From: Hydractinia symbiolongicarpus
Taxonomy: Eukaryota; Cnidaria; Hydrozoa; Anthoathecata; Hydractiniidae
DNA length: 64,000 bases
Direction of reading: 5' to 3'
NCBI RefSeq assembly: GCF_029227915.1
Contig: NC_079875.1
Span: forward strand, 30,943,501 to 31,007,500
A program made the position numbers and the translations under genes. The notes under the pieces were generated by a model. That model searched no databases. It worked only from the letters and a program-made list of their open reading frames with translations, and was not told the DNA's origin. Shown here in pieces: positions 1 through 9,455 of this stretch; the stretch's first letter is position 1, and each line of letters begins with the position of its first letter.

Positions 1-603
1 AAATGTAGATTGAAAGTACAAAGGCACCGAAATCGATATACGAGATACTATACTGAAGTTGGACAAAGTTGTCACCACTAAATATCAATAGGTTGTGGAA
101 TATGCAAAGTTTTCGAGGAAGCTTGGTGCTTGTCTCATAGTTTAAGCACTCATTACATCGTAACAAGATTTGCGTTTTACCAATGATAACCCTATGACAG
201 AAAATTATTTTGAGGGACTTTGCTTAACGTTTGCTTCCTGCTCTCTTAAGGATGTCCTCGAGCTAACAATTCTCTGGATTTGAACGCATTTTTAGAAGAA
301 TCATTTTACAAGACTTCTTTTAACAATGTGTTTAATATCATTGAATAAAAGACTCCTGGTAAACGTAGGCACGAGTTCCAAGAGGATAATTTTTTTGTTG
401 ACGGTTGTCATAGAACTTCCGATCAGGAGCTTCCCCAAACTCCTCTATGTAAAAAAGTCACGGAAAAAAAAGGAAGAAAGAATAAAAATAACTTGTGGTT
501 TGTTGTATTTTTTTGAAGAAACTTGTAGTTTCTAGTACAATAAATTGTATGAACAATAAACATGGGATATGTACTTTGTATTTTTATTGCCATACAAATT
601 TTT
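1..603. other. No gene recognised
   Basis: This AT-rich stretch has only short open frames with no recognisable motif. The longest plus-strand frame (326-535) is rich in Lys and aromatic residues and looks like chance. I see nothing else to annotate. Confidence 0.5.
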
Positions 604-609
604 TCTTAA

Positions 610-1131
610 TGATTAAGCACGTATTGGGTCCTACAGGCACCCAATATGTGAGAGACATTTGAGGATGATTTCTTGCACAGAAGGCAACTTTTGTCATTCT
701 CAATTCCCCATCTCACAAGATTGGTTGCAAAGGAAAGGGTGTCGTAGGTTGGCCCTATTATAAAAGCAAGTTAGACAATAAAAAATGGCAATAAAAGAAT
801 TGTTCTCCAAGATAAACAGGAGCACCACTTTGTCCAATTCCGTTGCAACTGCACAGCTCTAGATGGAAAATATCTTCCTCGCCTTCTTCAATGATATTTG
901 AAACAACCTTTCGCATAAGTGCTCTTTGGTGGTATGGTCTACGCCAGCCAGATCAGTCTGATGCAAACCTAAAATCTTTTTGAAATTGAAATGACTATCA
1001 GCAGAAAGAACTGCCTCACTAACTTTCCAATTTCCAGCCTTCAAATCTGGAACACCCTTAGACACACAAGGGTCGACAGAATCTCTTAGTAAACGATGTC
1101 CACTGAGGGGAAGAGGACATGGCGATGACAA
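610..1131 (-). pseudogene. Retroelement C-terminal remnant with zinc-binding end
   Basis: Read on the minus strand, a 90-codon frame (1131-859) of unclear identity is followed after a stop by a second open piece (about 758-610). That piece contains TNLVRWGIENDKS, then CLLC, then SHILGAC. The C-x2-C...H-x-x-x-C layout resembles the zinc-binding tail after the reverse transcriptase of some non-LTR retrotransposons. I infer a 5'-truncated LINE fragment read in the minus direction. There are stops between the two pieces and no catalytic reverse-transcriptase motif survives here. The N-terminal 90 residues could be unrelated. Confidence 0.35.
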
Positions 1132-1169
1132 GGAATATAAGCAAATGTTGGAAATTGAATGATGTTGTT

Positions 1170-2182
1170 TTAGGCATTTCCTAATAAATAAGTATAAATA
1201 AGGATAGAAGCAGGCAATTTTTCATGAAATAGTTTATGTAAAAATAGATTATTGTGACATTGAACAATAGCAGATAATTTGAGGAGCTCAAGATTACCAT
1301 ACAGGTGACTGGATAATGCTCTTCGAGATTCAAAAGACATGAGTTGAATAGCAAAATTTTGCAAAACAGTAATACGATTATGTTAATCGTATTACTGTTT
1401 GGCTGACCAGTGTGAATGAAAAAATGGCATAGTAAACTAAGCGACGAAGTTTTGCTAAAGCTCCATTGGCCCTCTTGAGCTTGGCAACAGTATCATTGAT
1501 CTGAGACTTTCAGCTAAATCAGAATCTAATAGAACACCAAGATATTTAATACAATTACTAGGCCTTTTACCATTGATAAAAATCCTAAAATCGTAATTAA
1601 GAGGTTTCCGTGCATGTTTAAAAACAATGTACTTAGTTTTATTTTATAGGCATTGAGCCAATGGCAAAGAAGCTTGAGGTCAAATATCATTTATTTGGCC
1701 AGTTGTTTCGAAGATTTACTGAAGTTTAGGAGATTTGTGTCATCAGCAAAGTGATGCACCAAAGAAAAATTAATTGAACAATGCAGGTCGTTAATATAAA
1801 TTAAAAATAAAAGAGGTCCTAAAACAGAGCGATGAGGGACACCATGCCGGATAAGATTACTAGTTGATATATTTCCATTGATGGATACAAACTGTTGACG
1901 TCCTGTTAAGTAAGACTTAAATAGTGAGAGTGGGGTACCACGAATTCCATAGTGAAAAAGCTTTTTAATCAAAATTTCATGATCGACCGCACCAAAAGCC
2001 TTTTGAAGATCAATGAACACTCCACGTGCATAATTTCTTTTATCAAGAGCATCCATAATTTTTTGAGAGGTGTTCAGAAAAGTTTGAGAAGTCAAAGTCA
2101 AATTGATGCTTGTGGAGAGCGTTGTTTGCTTCGAGAAAACCATACGCTCGTTTGTATAAAATTTTTTCATATATTTTATCAA
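1170..2182 (-). pseudogene. Non-LTR reverse transcriptase fragment (CR1/jockey-like)
   Basis: The frame at 2182-1691 shows consecutive reverse-transcriptase motifs: FIDLQKAFGAVDHEIL (motif A, where an Asp is expected after AF), GVPHRSVLGPLLFLIYINDL (motif B), and HFADDTN (the FADD catalytic box, intact). After a stop the thumb and C-terminal part continues in other frames to about 1170, ending with SFESRRALSSHLYG and a helical tail. The endonuclease half is missing. The normal motif-B segment is GVPQGS; here it is GVPHRS. A perfect 17-bp inverted repeat interrupts the C-terminal coding region at 1364-1400. Dead 5'-truncated LINE copy; the clade assignment is by motif style only. Confidence 0.8.
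1364..1400. repeat. Perfect 17-bp inverted repeat, 3-nt loop
   Basis: Arm 1364-1380 (aaacagtaatacgatta) and arm 1384-1400 are exact reverse complements around the loop tgt. The arm matches coding sequence of the LINE C-terminus on one side, so the second arm looks like an inverted duplication of local sequence. Confidence 0.85.
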
Positions 2183-2244
2183 TATTTGAGAGTAAAGATA
2201 TAGGTCAGTAAGAAGCGCAGTAGAGAGTTTCCACTGACTCTCTT

Positions 2245-3325
2245 ATGGAACTAGCAGAACTTGTTTTAAAAAGTATTATTTTTGAACATAACTCCCGTTT
2301 ATTTAAGCAAAAACAAGGTACTGCGATTGGAACTAAATTTGCGCCGCCTTATGCTATTCTATACATGGATGATTTCGAACGCAATGCCATTGGTAATTAT
2401 TATCTTAAACCATGGCTATGGTGGCGCTGTATTGACCATATCTTTTTAATTTGGGAACATGGGGAGGGGAAATTGCACAAATTTATTACGTATCTCAATT
2501 CTATTCACCCTAGCATTAAATTTACATACAATTTTTCGCGCCAAGGAATCGAATTTTTAGATGTTTATGTTTTTACGGTTAGTGACAGGCTTTCTACAGA
2601 CCTTTTTGTTAAAAAAACTGACACTCATCGTTTCTTCATTCTTCTTCTTGTCATCCGTTTCACACCAAGAAGGGTATTCCATTTAGTCAACCTCTTCGTC
2701 TTCGTCGGATTTGTTCGAAAGATGAATTTTTTGAAAAAGGGGTTTTTGACTTAGGTAAATGGCTAGTAAAAAGAGGCTATAAAAAAGATCTTGTCAACTC
2801 ACAAGTGCAACGGGCTAAAGACATTGACAGAGAAACAGCGTTGAGTGGTTCAAACAATAAGAATAAATCTAATGGCAAGGTGTATATAGTTTTGACATTT
2901 CACCCAGCAATTAGCCGTAATATTTTTGATATTTTTAGAGAAACTCACAGTATATTATGTTATGATAAGGAACATGCGAGAGTTTTCTCAGATTTGCCTT
3001 TGGTTTCGTTTCGCCGTTGTAAAACACTTAGGGATATCCTAGTTCGAGCTAAGCTTCCAGATTGTACACCACGGGAAAATATCTGTGTAGGTTGTGGCAA
3101 GAAAAATTGTCAAGTTTGTAAGTTTTTAAAAACCGCAAGCACATTTATATTGGTAGTACGAAAACAAATTTTAGATATAGATTTAACAACCATAAGAGCC
3201 AATTTAGAAACTTTTTAAAGAAAAAATAATCAGGTTCCTCAGATACCAAAACAGTTCCACAATCCGGTCTTTTCGAACATTTTGTATTGTCAGACCATAA
3301 TGGTATGAGTGATTGGTCTTTTTAA
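2245..3325 (+). pseudogene. Penelope-like element: RT core plus GIY-YIG endonuclease
   Basis: The plus frame at 2245-2754 begins within the reverse transcriptase: QGTAIGTKFAPPYA is the typical Penelope-like motif. It is followed by WWRCIDHIF, where families usually have a Y-I-D-D box, so the second catalytic Asp is His. FSRQGIEFLDV follows. A frameshift near 2650-2800 moves into the 2805-3218 frame, which ends with a cysteine cluster (CVGCGKKNCQVCKF). A further frame change then reveals the GIY-YIG domain: IYIGSTKTNFRYRFNNHKSQ around 3142-3200 and HFVLSDHNGMSDW around 3275-3316. Penelope-like elements encode this RT plus GIY-YIG pair. Here the copy is 5'-truncated with at least two frameshifts and a mutated active site. 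Confidence 0.85.
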
Positions 3326-3561
3326 ATAATTAACAGATCTTTCAGCGAGACGCAACTTAAAAACGGGAATCTTTTTCCAGGTTGTTTTTTATTTTACTAA
3401 AAGGAATACATAAGATAACAACGTATATATATTACAAGACAGGATATTGCAGCTTTTGGTAATGGTACACAAATGTTGCCCAAAAACTCTAATTCAAGAT
3501 ATTTTAAACTTTGTTTCTAATCCGTAAATAGTGTCTGAATAGTTTTTCTACTATATTTAAG

Positions 3562-3757
3562 CAATGATGCAACACATTCCAACTGCTTGGCGAGATTCGT
3601 GAACGATGCCCCATCCCGGTGTGCCAATTGTAAAATGGTGTTACTGGTTCGTGACAAAGTGCCGTATCTAGGCTTAAAGTCTCTAAAACTCATAAAGACT
3701 AATGAAGAGCTTAGATATGATTATGGTGACAAATGCATGTTGTCTTGGAGAAAGCAG
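3562..3757 (+). CDS. SET-domain exon, KMT5A-like (single exon)
   Basis: A plus-strand exon bounded by an acceptor (tatatttaag) and a donor (AAAGCAG then gtaagg). In frame from 3563 it reads NDATHSNCLARFVNDAP, then NCKM, PYLGL and EELRYDYGD. This matches the C-terminal half of SET lysine methyltransferases: the [RK]-F/L-[IV]-N-x-[SAP] cofactor-binding block and the EEL-x-YDYG block, in the order and spacing of the KMT5A/SET8 type. KMT5A methylates histone H4 Lys20 with S-adenosylmethionine in the nucleus. The canonical NHS-like triplet is NDA here. No partner exon is recognised nearby, so this may be a gene whose other exons lie outside or are too short to see, or a duplicated fragment. Confidence 0.6.
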
Positions 3758-4682
3758 GTAAGGAACTTTACTGTTATTTTGCTTTCCAAATATTTACTGC
3801 ATTTTTTCTTATAGAAGACATTGTGTGTGCCATTACATTTAAAAGATATAGAGAATCAGGTAGACATCATTATTTCTTGTATTGTACAAAAGTAAAAAAA
3901 TTAAAGACCCAGAGAAGCAAATATTCTCACCAGGATTCTATAATTTCAAGTTATTAATTGATGTCAAATATTCTTGCACACAAGGCAGTTGTTTGGATTT
4001 TTGTGATCACAAATAAGAAATGTAGTGTTTGTATTCTTGAGCTGTGATTTAAAAGAAGCTTCATTGTGAATTCATGTTTTCTATATTTGCACAAACAAAG
4101 TCAATTTTTTCTTGCCTACTGCATGTTAAACTCGCATATTATCAAGGCTCAAAAAAATTAGTGTGTTTAAGGTTCTGCTTCTGTTCTCTCTTCCACTGCA
4201 AGTTATCAATAGAATTTCTCTTCCTGAGGTTTTGAGCACCATATACATCTTTAAAAGAAGAAACATATTTTATTTCAGGGTAATCAAAAGCTGCAGCAGA
4301 GTTCCAAGGTAATGTAGCTACTGTAACATGAAGTTCTTTGAGAGTCATTTTCTACTTTGGTGTTCAGTTGCATTTCTTGGCAATACTTCCACTTTTTCCT
4401 GTTGATTTTAATTTTTGTCACTAGGTTTTAAAATTAATTGATCCGACTGACTAATATATTTAAACGTTAAAGTAATTTTTATCCTTATATATCGTAACAT
4501 TAGAAGAAGAATATATCTTCCTTCAAGTGATTTTTTTTATTTAGTAGGTATCCTTAAGGCTGGTTGAGGTTTTTAAAACTTTAAGTCCTTTAATCAGTAG
4601 TATCTAAAAAAGTATCTTTTGACGAAATACCTGGGCACCTATTTTAACGAATCTTTTCATGGGCGTTAAAGAAAAGGAATAG
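3758..4682. other. Noncoding, no gene recognised
   Basis: The stretch follows the SET exon donor and is AT-rich. A 68-codon minus frame (4348-4142) has no motif I recognise and is not annotated. Confidence 0.4.
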
Positions 4683-5579
4683 ATAAAAAATTACTCGGGT
4701 TGTGGCCAAACATACTACCGTAGATATGTGGATGACATCTTTGCTTTATTTAACGATGAAAGTGAAGCGTTGGCCTTTTTTGAATACTTCAATCAGAGAC
4801 ACCCTAATATAAAATTTACCTTAGAAAAACAAGTTGATGGTAAACTTCCTTTTCTTGACATTTTAATTGAGAACACCAGTGACAAATTTTATACTTCTGT
4901 GTTCCATAAGTCAACCTATACTGGCCTTTTAACTAATTATTTTAGTTTTACTCCCAAAATCTATAAAATAGGTCTCATTAAAACACTAATTGACAGGACT
5001 TTCAAAATTAACAACAGTTGGAAAAACTTTGACATTAATATTAAGGCTCTGACTGAAATTTTGAGAAAAAACTTTTTTCCTACAAAACTGGTAAACCGCC
5101 ATATTTCAAATTACCTTGATAAGAATTTTTCTACAGCTGTCAGTACAGAGACAACTAATGTATTAGAAAAGAGGTATTTTAAATTGCCTTTTATTGGCAA
5201 GTACTCTAATACTGCCAAAGAAAAAGTCAATCAACTTGTCAATAAGATGTGTAAAGAAATCAATGTGTGCCTCGTTTTTAAGTCGTGTAAAATTAAGGAT
5301 TATTTTTCTTGCAAGGACCGAGTTCCTGAATCTTTTAAATCTGGACTTGTGTATAAATTTGTTTGTGCTAGTTGTAATGCTAGCTATGTGGGTGAAACCA
5401 CCAGGCACATTTCTAGTAGAGTTAAAGAACATTTGAAAACTGATAACAACTCACAAGTATTTAAGCATATGCAGTCAAATCTTAACTGTAAATTACTATG
5501 TAACGAAAATTGTTTTTCTATTTTGGATCATGCAGACACTGATTGGCAGAGGAAACTCAATATCGTTTTTGTTACTTAG
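4683..5579 (+). pseudogene. Penelope-like element, RT core and GIY-YIG domain
   Basis: An open frame from about 4683 starts directly at YYRRYVDDIFALF, an intact Y-V-D-D catalytic box. It continues through LPFLDILIE, a basic connector and KLPFIGKYS. The C-terminal part has KFVCASCNASYVGETTRHI, followed by SRVKEHL, which is the GIY-YIG nuclease signature with the Arg on the following helix. This differs from the 2.2-kb copy, so two distinct Penelope-like lineages are present. The frame stops at 5579 (WQRKLNIVFVT), shortly after the nuclease. Everything upstream of the catalytic box is missing, so the copy is 5'-truncated and inactive, although about 290 codons remain open without a frameshift. 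Confidence 0.85.
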
Positions 5580-5900
5580 ATATTGATTTAGCATGTGTAA
5601 ATTCATTTAATAAAATCAAAAAATTGTACTTTTGGGAAATATTTAATTGTCTTAAACAAATTGTGTATATAAATTTTATTTAACTAACTTTTGTTAGTTT
5701 ATCTAACATTATTTTGTCAATATGGATTAGCTTGTGTATAATTCATATAAAATTGTACTTTTGGGAAATATTTAAAAAACTTTCGAAAAAATTTTTGTAT
5801 AAAGAGTGTATGTATCAACTTTTGTATAATATTCTGAAGATGACTTTGGCAAAGTCGAAACATGTTGTAATTTTTATGAAAATACTTTGCAATCTTGTGC
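5580..5900 (+). mobile_element. 3' tail of Penelope-like element
   Basis: Two copies of a roughly 26-nt segment containing ttgtacttttgggaaat lie at about 5620-5645 and 5748-5773, the second followed by the hammerhead-like fold. The tail follows the GIY-YIG frame directly and shares its last part with the small insertion at 24782-24874, which supports it being the element's 3' region. Confidence 0.55.
5834..5866 (+). ncRNA. Hammerhead-ribozyme-like motif
   Basis: CTGAAGA (5834-5840) is followed by one extra T, a hairpin (gacttt, loop ggc, aaagtc; 5842-5856) and GAAA (5857-5860). This is the CUGANGA - stem II - GAAA core of a hammerhead ribozyme. ACATGT after GAA can fold as a two-pair stem III. 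Penelope-like elements are known to carry hammerhead motifs in their terminal repeats. Caveats: the extra T between A9 and stem II, and a weak stem I. Confidence 0.5.
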
Positions 5901-6488
5901 TGCTCCGAAGTTTTGGAAATTCCTGCATTACACGTTGTTTTTGAAAGATAACAGTATTTTGACCTGAGCCTCAATTTTCTTTGCAAAATGACTAAATATC
6001 GGTTCAAATTTTCTTATTTTTTTTTTCTTAATTTTTATTCCTCTTTGTTTTCTTTATAAATAACTACGATATTTTATCGACATTTGAAAGTACATTTTTA
6101 TTAAGAAAAAAAGACCTCTTTTTTATTTTGGGATAAAACTTTGTTAGTAATTGATTCCACTATTTTGAATACAATTTGCCTCCAGAGATCCATGAATGCT
6201 GTATAGCTAATTTACTGAAAAAAAAGAAACTTGATTGTGTTCTTCTGAAATTCCGGTGATTTTGGTAACTGTAAATCTAAATATCAAGGTCTTTAAAAAT
6301 TGAATCTTGACAAGCTGAAACTGGGGATTTTCCTAAAATGTATTTACGATTTCAAGGTTTTTGAGGGTCATCTAATAATCTACGCATTTGTAAAAGGAAG
6401 CGCAAAAGTATTCGTTTTATCATAACTCCAACAACGTCTCTTAAGATCCTTTCTATTAATGTTCACGTAATAAATATATTCTTCCTAG
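5901..6488. other. Noncoding, possible intron
   Basis: AT-rich sequence with no recognisable coding piece. It could be an intron of the gene represented by the exon starting at 6489, since that exon has a good acceptor. Confidence 0.35.
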
Positions 6489-6555
6489 ACCTCAAGATGT
6501 TGCCGATGATGGCTTTTGTGAATGTTGCAAGATACGTTACACATCACTGCAACAG
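6489..6555 (+). CDS. DBF4-type zinc finger, exon with the Cys pair
   Basis: The exon follows acceptor ttcttcctag and ends at CAACAG with donor gtatatg. After one codon-completing base it reads PQDVADDGFCECCKIRYTSL. The G-[FY]-C-E-x-C block is the start of the DBF4-type zinc finger (C-x2-C...H-x5-H). It ends in phase 0, matching the start phase of the exon at 6694. DBF4 is the regulatory subunit of the CDC7 kinase that triggers replication origin firing. The zinc finger also occurs in ZDBF2-like proteins, so the exact gene is not certain. The intron is 138 bp. Confidence 0.7.
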
Positions 6556-6693
6556 GTATATGTATGCTATGACCCCTTTTTTTCTTGTAGATCAAATCTG
6601 TTTCTTGGATACAAGAATTATATCAACGGAAAAAATAAAGTTGATAGTTTTTTGACAGAAAGACTCGTTTAGCTATTGTTATTGTTTTGATAG

Positions 6694-6864
6694 CACCTCG
6701 ACAGTGATCGTCATAAAAGCTTCGTTACTAATAAAGAAAATTATGATAAAGTCGACCAGTTGATAGCTAAAGGAGTTAGTTTTGACGACTTTGTCGAAGC
6801 ATGCAAGAAGAAAGCTGCTAAAGAGTATGTACTTAGAAATAATAGGAAATGTGATTTTAGAGAG
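6694..6864 (+). CDS. DBF4-type zinc finger, exon with the His pair
   Basis: The exon starts after gttttgatag and ends at AGAGAG with donor gtatgt, exactly 57 codons in phase 0. Its first residues HLDSDRHKSFVTNKENYDKV complete the zinc finger: two His five residues apart, then the F-x-x-N/NY stretch common after DBF4 fingers. The rest is charged (FVEACKKKAAKEYVLRN). Joined to the previous exon the domain is complete with no stop. I see no N-terminal BRCT-like exon upstream or convincing C-terminal exon downstream, which are poorly conserved and could be missed. Confidence 0.75.
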
Positions 6865-9235
6865 GTATGTTATATTATAAGTAGTTACATGAAACTACAC
6901 ATTTAGTATGTTGTATTAGTTCATCAAAGTGATAATAGTATGACACATTAACAGAAGTGAATGTCAGTGATTTAGAACAAATCTTACGAGGGAAAGTATT
7001 AGAAGCAGATATGTTTTATTCTTTCTCAGTCATAATATATAATAGTCTTTTTATTTTAACTATTAAGTTTTGATAAAGAAAAATAAATCTTCAGGACATT
7101 TGGAGAATGTCCTGAAGATTTATTTGAAATAATTAGCTATCATTTTTTTGCGTGCATTTCCGAATATATGTGAAAACACGCTAATATTTTTTCATCTTAC
7201 GCTAATATTTTGGCTTCATAATTTTTGGGCGTCGGTTTTTTTACTTTGATTTCTTAGTGATATCCGTCGTTTTGTAGTTCATAAGCAAAAAAGATATGTC
7301 CCAATTAGAGTTATGATTTGTTACATTCGCTTTTTTGCATCAGCATCATGTCAAGTACCTATCTGTTTTTAATAAAAATTTCTGGTGCTGTGTATGAAAG
7401 AAGATTGGTCCAAACTCCAGTTAATCTGCTAACGACAAGATGATCTCATCCTTGGACTAGCATTCAGATTCGCGTGCAAATTCACTATATCAAGTTGAGT
7501 AAAAAGAAAATCTGGGATGCTAGTTAGTAATAGGACGTTAACTTTTGAGTAAGCTGGTTTTAAATAGAAGCGTCTACAGTGATAAATCTAATTGTAAGTA
7601 ATTTTAGTCTTTTAGTCTAAGTTACCTAGTTAGTAAACCAGCTACACAGTTTAAGCAGTAGTTGCAATACGAATTACAACTTATTATTATTATTTAGTAC
7701 AGTTTAAAGGGTTAAAAACTCAAAGTAGTAGTATTATATGACAATATATAATGACAACATACACTTATCGGTTAAAAATTGATAATCCGTATTATAATCT
7801 ACATCGATTTTAGGTGCTAGCTTAATTGCAAAGATGATTCACTAGCGAAAGTGTAGGGAGTCAGAAGACTATATATGGAATAGGAACATCTTGTTCAGAG
7901 CTGCTAAAATTTATCTGTTCTTCCATCCGCGATATTTATTGAACATTTGCAACAAACATGCATCAAACATTCGCAATAAGATGAAAATAAATTTATACAA
8001 GTCATTGACTTGATCAAATCATGGCTTGAAATTCATTAAAAGTATTATAGAACATTCAGTTTATTGTTAAGTTTTGCTAATGTTTTTCTATTTACAAAAC
8101 ATAGCATTTTAATTGTAATTCATATTTCTTCTTATTGGAAAAAAGAGTATATTTTATTATATATTTTTGGCTCTTTACAAAGACAAGGTTGTCACGCATG
8201 TCAGAAAATTTGAGTGAGGAACAACGATGTTTTTTGATCTCGCACGTTTGTGTCTAAAATACTACCTCGTAGCCAGAACAATTTACCTAGGACTTGTGAC
8301 CAATTTAGCCTGCTAGCACTTTAACAAAGTTTAAAAACAAATTGATGGTGTAGCTATAAGCTCCCCTTAAGGCCTACGTTAGCAAGTATTTTGAAAAGTT
8401 GTCCTACAGAATTTACGCATATCTTATATAGACGTTATGTAGACGTAAAGGTGATTCCTTAGTAAATAATTTATTTAGGAAATCTACGTTTGGTGGTGTT
8501 TTTGTTGTAATAATTTTATTAGTGTATGAAAAACTTTCTATGATTCCTAGTAGATATTGCACGAAAGGATATCGACTTTGATAGTTTGATGAAATAAGAA
8601 GCTAAACATTTACACGCTTCCTCAAGTTTACCCGCAAGCTCAGAACCCTTTCTCCTTCTTTAACAAAAATAGTCAAATATGTTTTCCATCCTGGAATTTG
8701 GTGATGTGATGATGTGAATTAATCCCAACATCACTCGTGAATTCTCAAGGCGTTTTTAGGTAGAAACGTACGATGAGCGATTTTTGTTAGACATGATAGT
8801 ACGTATTTCATGGACAAATGGCATATGTTCGCAACACGAATTTTTTTTCACGCACAAGTACAAGGACAATTTTTTATACGTGAGATTTTTATAAGGTGAG
8901 GTTTTTCTTGCAAGCATTTCTCATTATTAAGTGATCGATAAATATAACTTAAAATTGGTAGTATTTATTAACATGGCTCTGAATTTGTAACAACCATATC
9001 AACACTGACATTGGCCAGCATAAAATAATTTTTTCCCTTATAAACAATATACTCCCTAGATGTTTCTTCTGCAATATTGAATGCAGGCTAAATACAGTAA
9101 ATATGGTACCAATAAAATTATATTCAACGCTAATTTTTTTTGTTTTTTTTTTGAATTAGGTACAAAATTGGAATCCCAAATGACGTTGAAAAAATATGAT
9201 TTAGATATAGAAAAAATATTGACAGAGTCACAACA
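6865..9235. other. Long noncoding stretch, possible intron
   Basis: AT-rich DNA without a recognisable coding block. The only distinct structure is the inverted repeat at 7081-7125. The 78-codon minus frame (9366-9130) is composition-driven and overlaps the Helitron-derived segment. Confidence 0.4.
7081..7125. repeat. Perfect 20-bp inverted repeat, 5-nt loop
   Basis: Arm aaataaatcttcaggacatt at 7081-7100 and its exact reverse complement at 7106-7125 flank the loop tggag. Transcribed RNA would form a 20-bp hairpin. No coding region overlaps it. Confidence 0.9.
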
Positions 9236-9455
9236 GTTGTAAGCTGTGTTTTTATTTCAGGAGGAAAGTTATTTTTTGAAAAATATGCTACAGTTGCAAC
9301 ACTATAATGGTGTATTCGCTTCACTTGATTTACAACATACTGTATACTTGTACTAAAGTGTTCCACCTGACCGTGTGGCTCAGGTCACGGCTTATTAAGC
9401 GCTCCACAGAGCGTTTATCGCCAATCACACCTTGACTTGTGGCTTACCCGGCTAG
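9236..9455 (+). mobile_element. Helitron-like 3' end fragment
   Basis: The segment matches the 3' module of the element at 14454-15563. It shares the spaced blocks cacctgaccgtgt, ttaagcgctccaca and caccttgacttgtggctta, and ends CCCGGCTAG at 9448-9455. The hairpin that precedes CTAG in the fuller copy is reduced here, and the base after CTAG is A rather than the T typical of Helitron targets. I infer a truncated, decayed copy. Confidence 0.5.

Noticed and set aside
326-535. 69-codon plus-strand frame
   Set aside because: Lys-rich composition, no motif, no splice or expression support.
4142-4348. 68-codon minus-strand frame
   Set aside because: No recognised domain and no conserved neighbour; could be an exon but cannot be supported.
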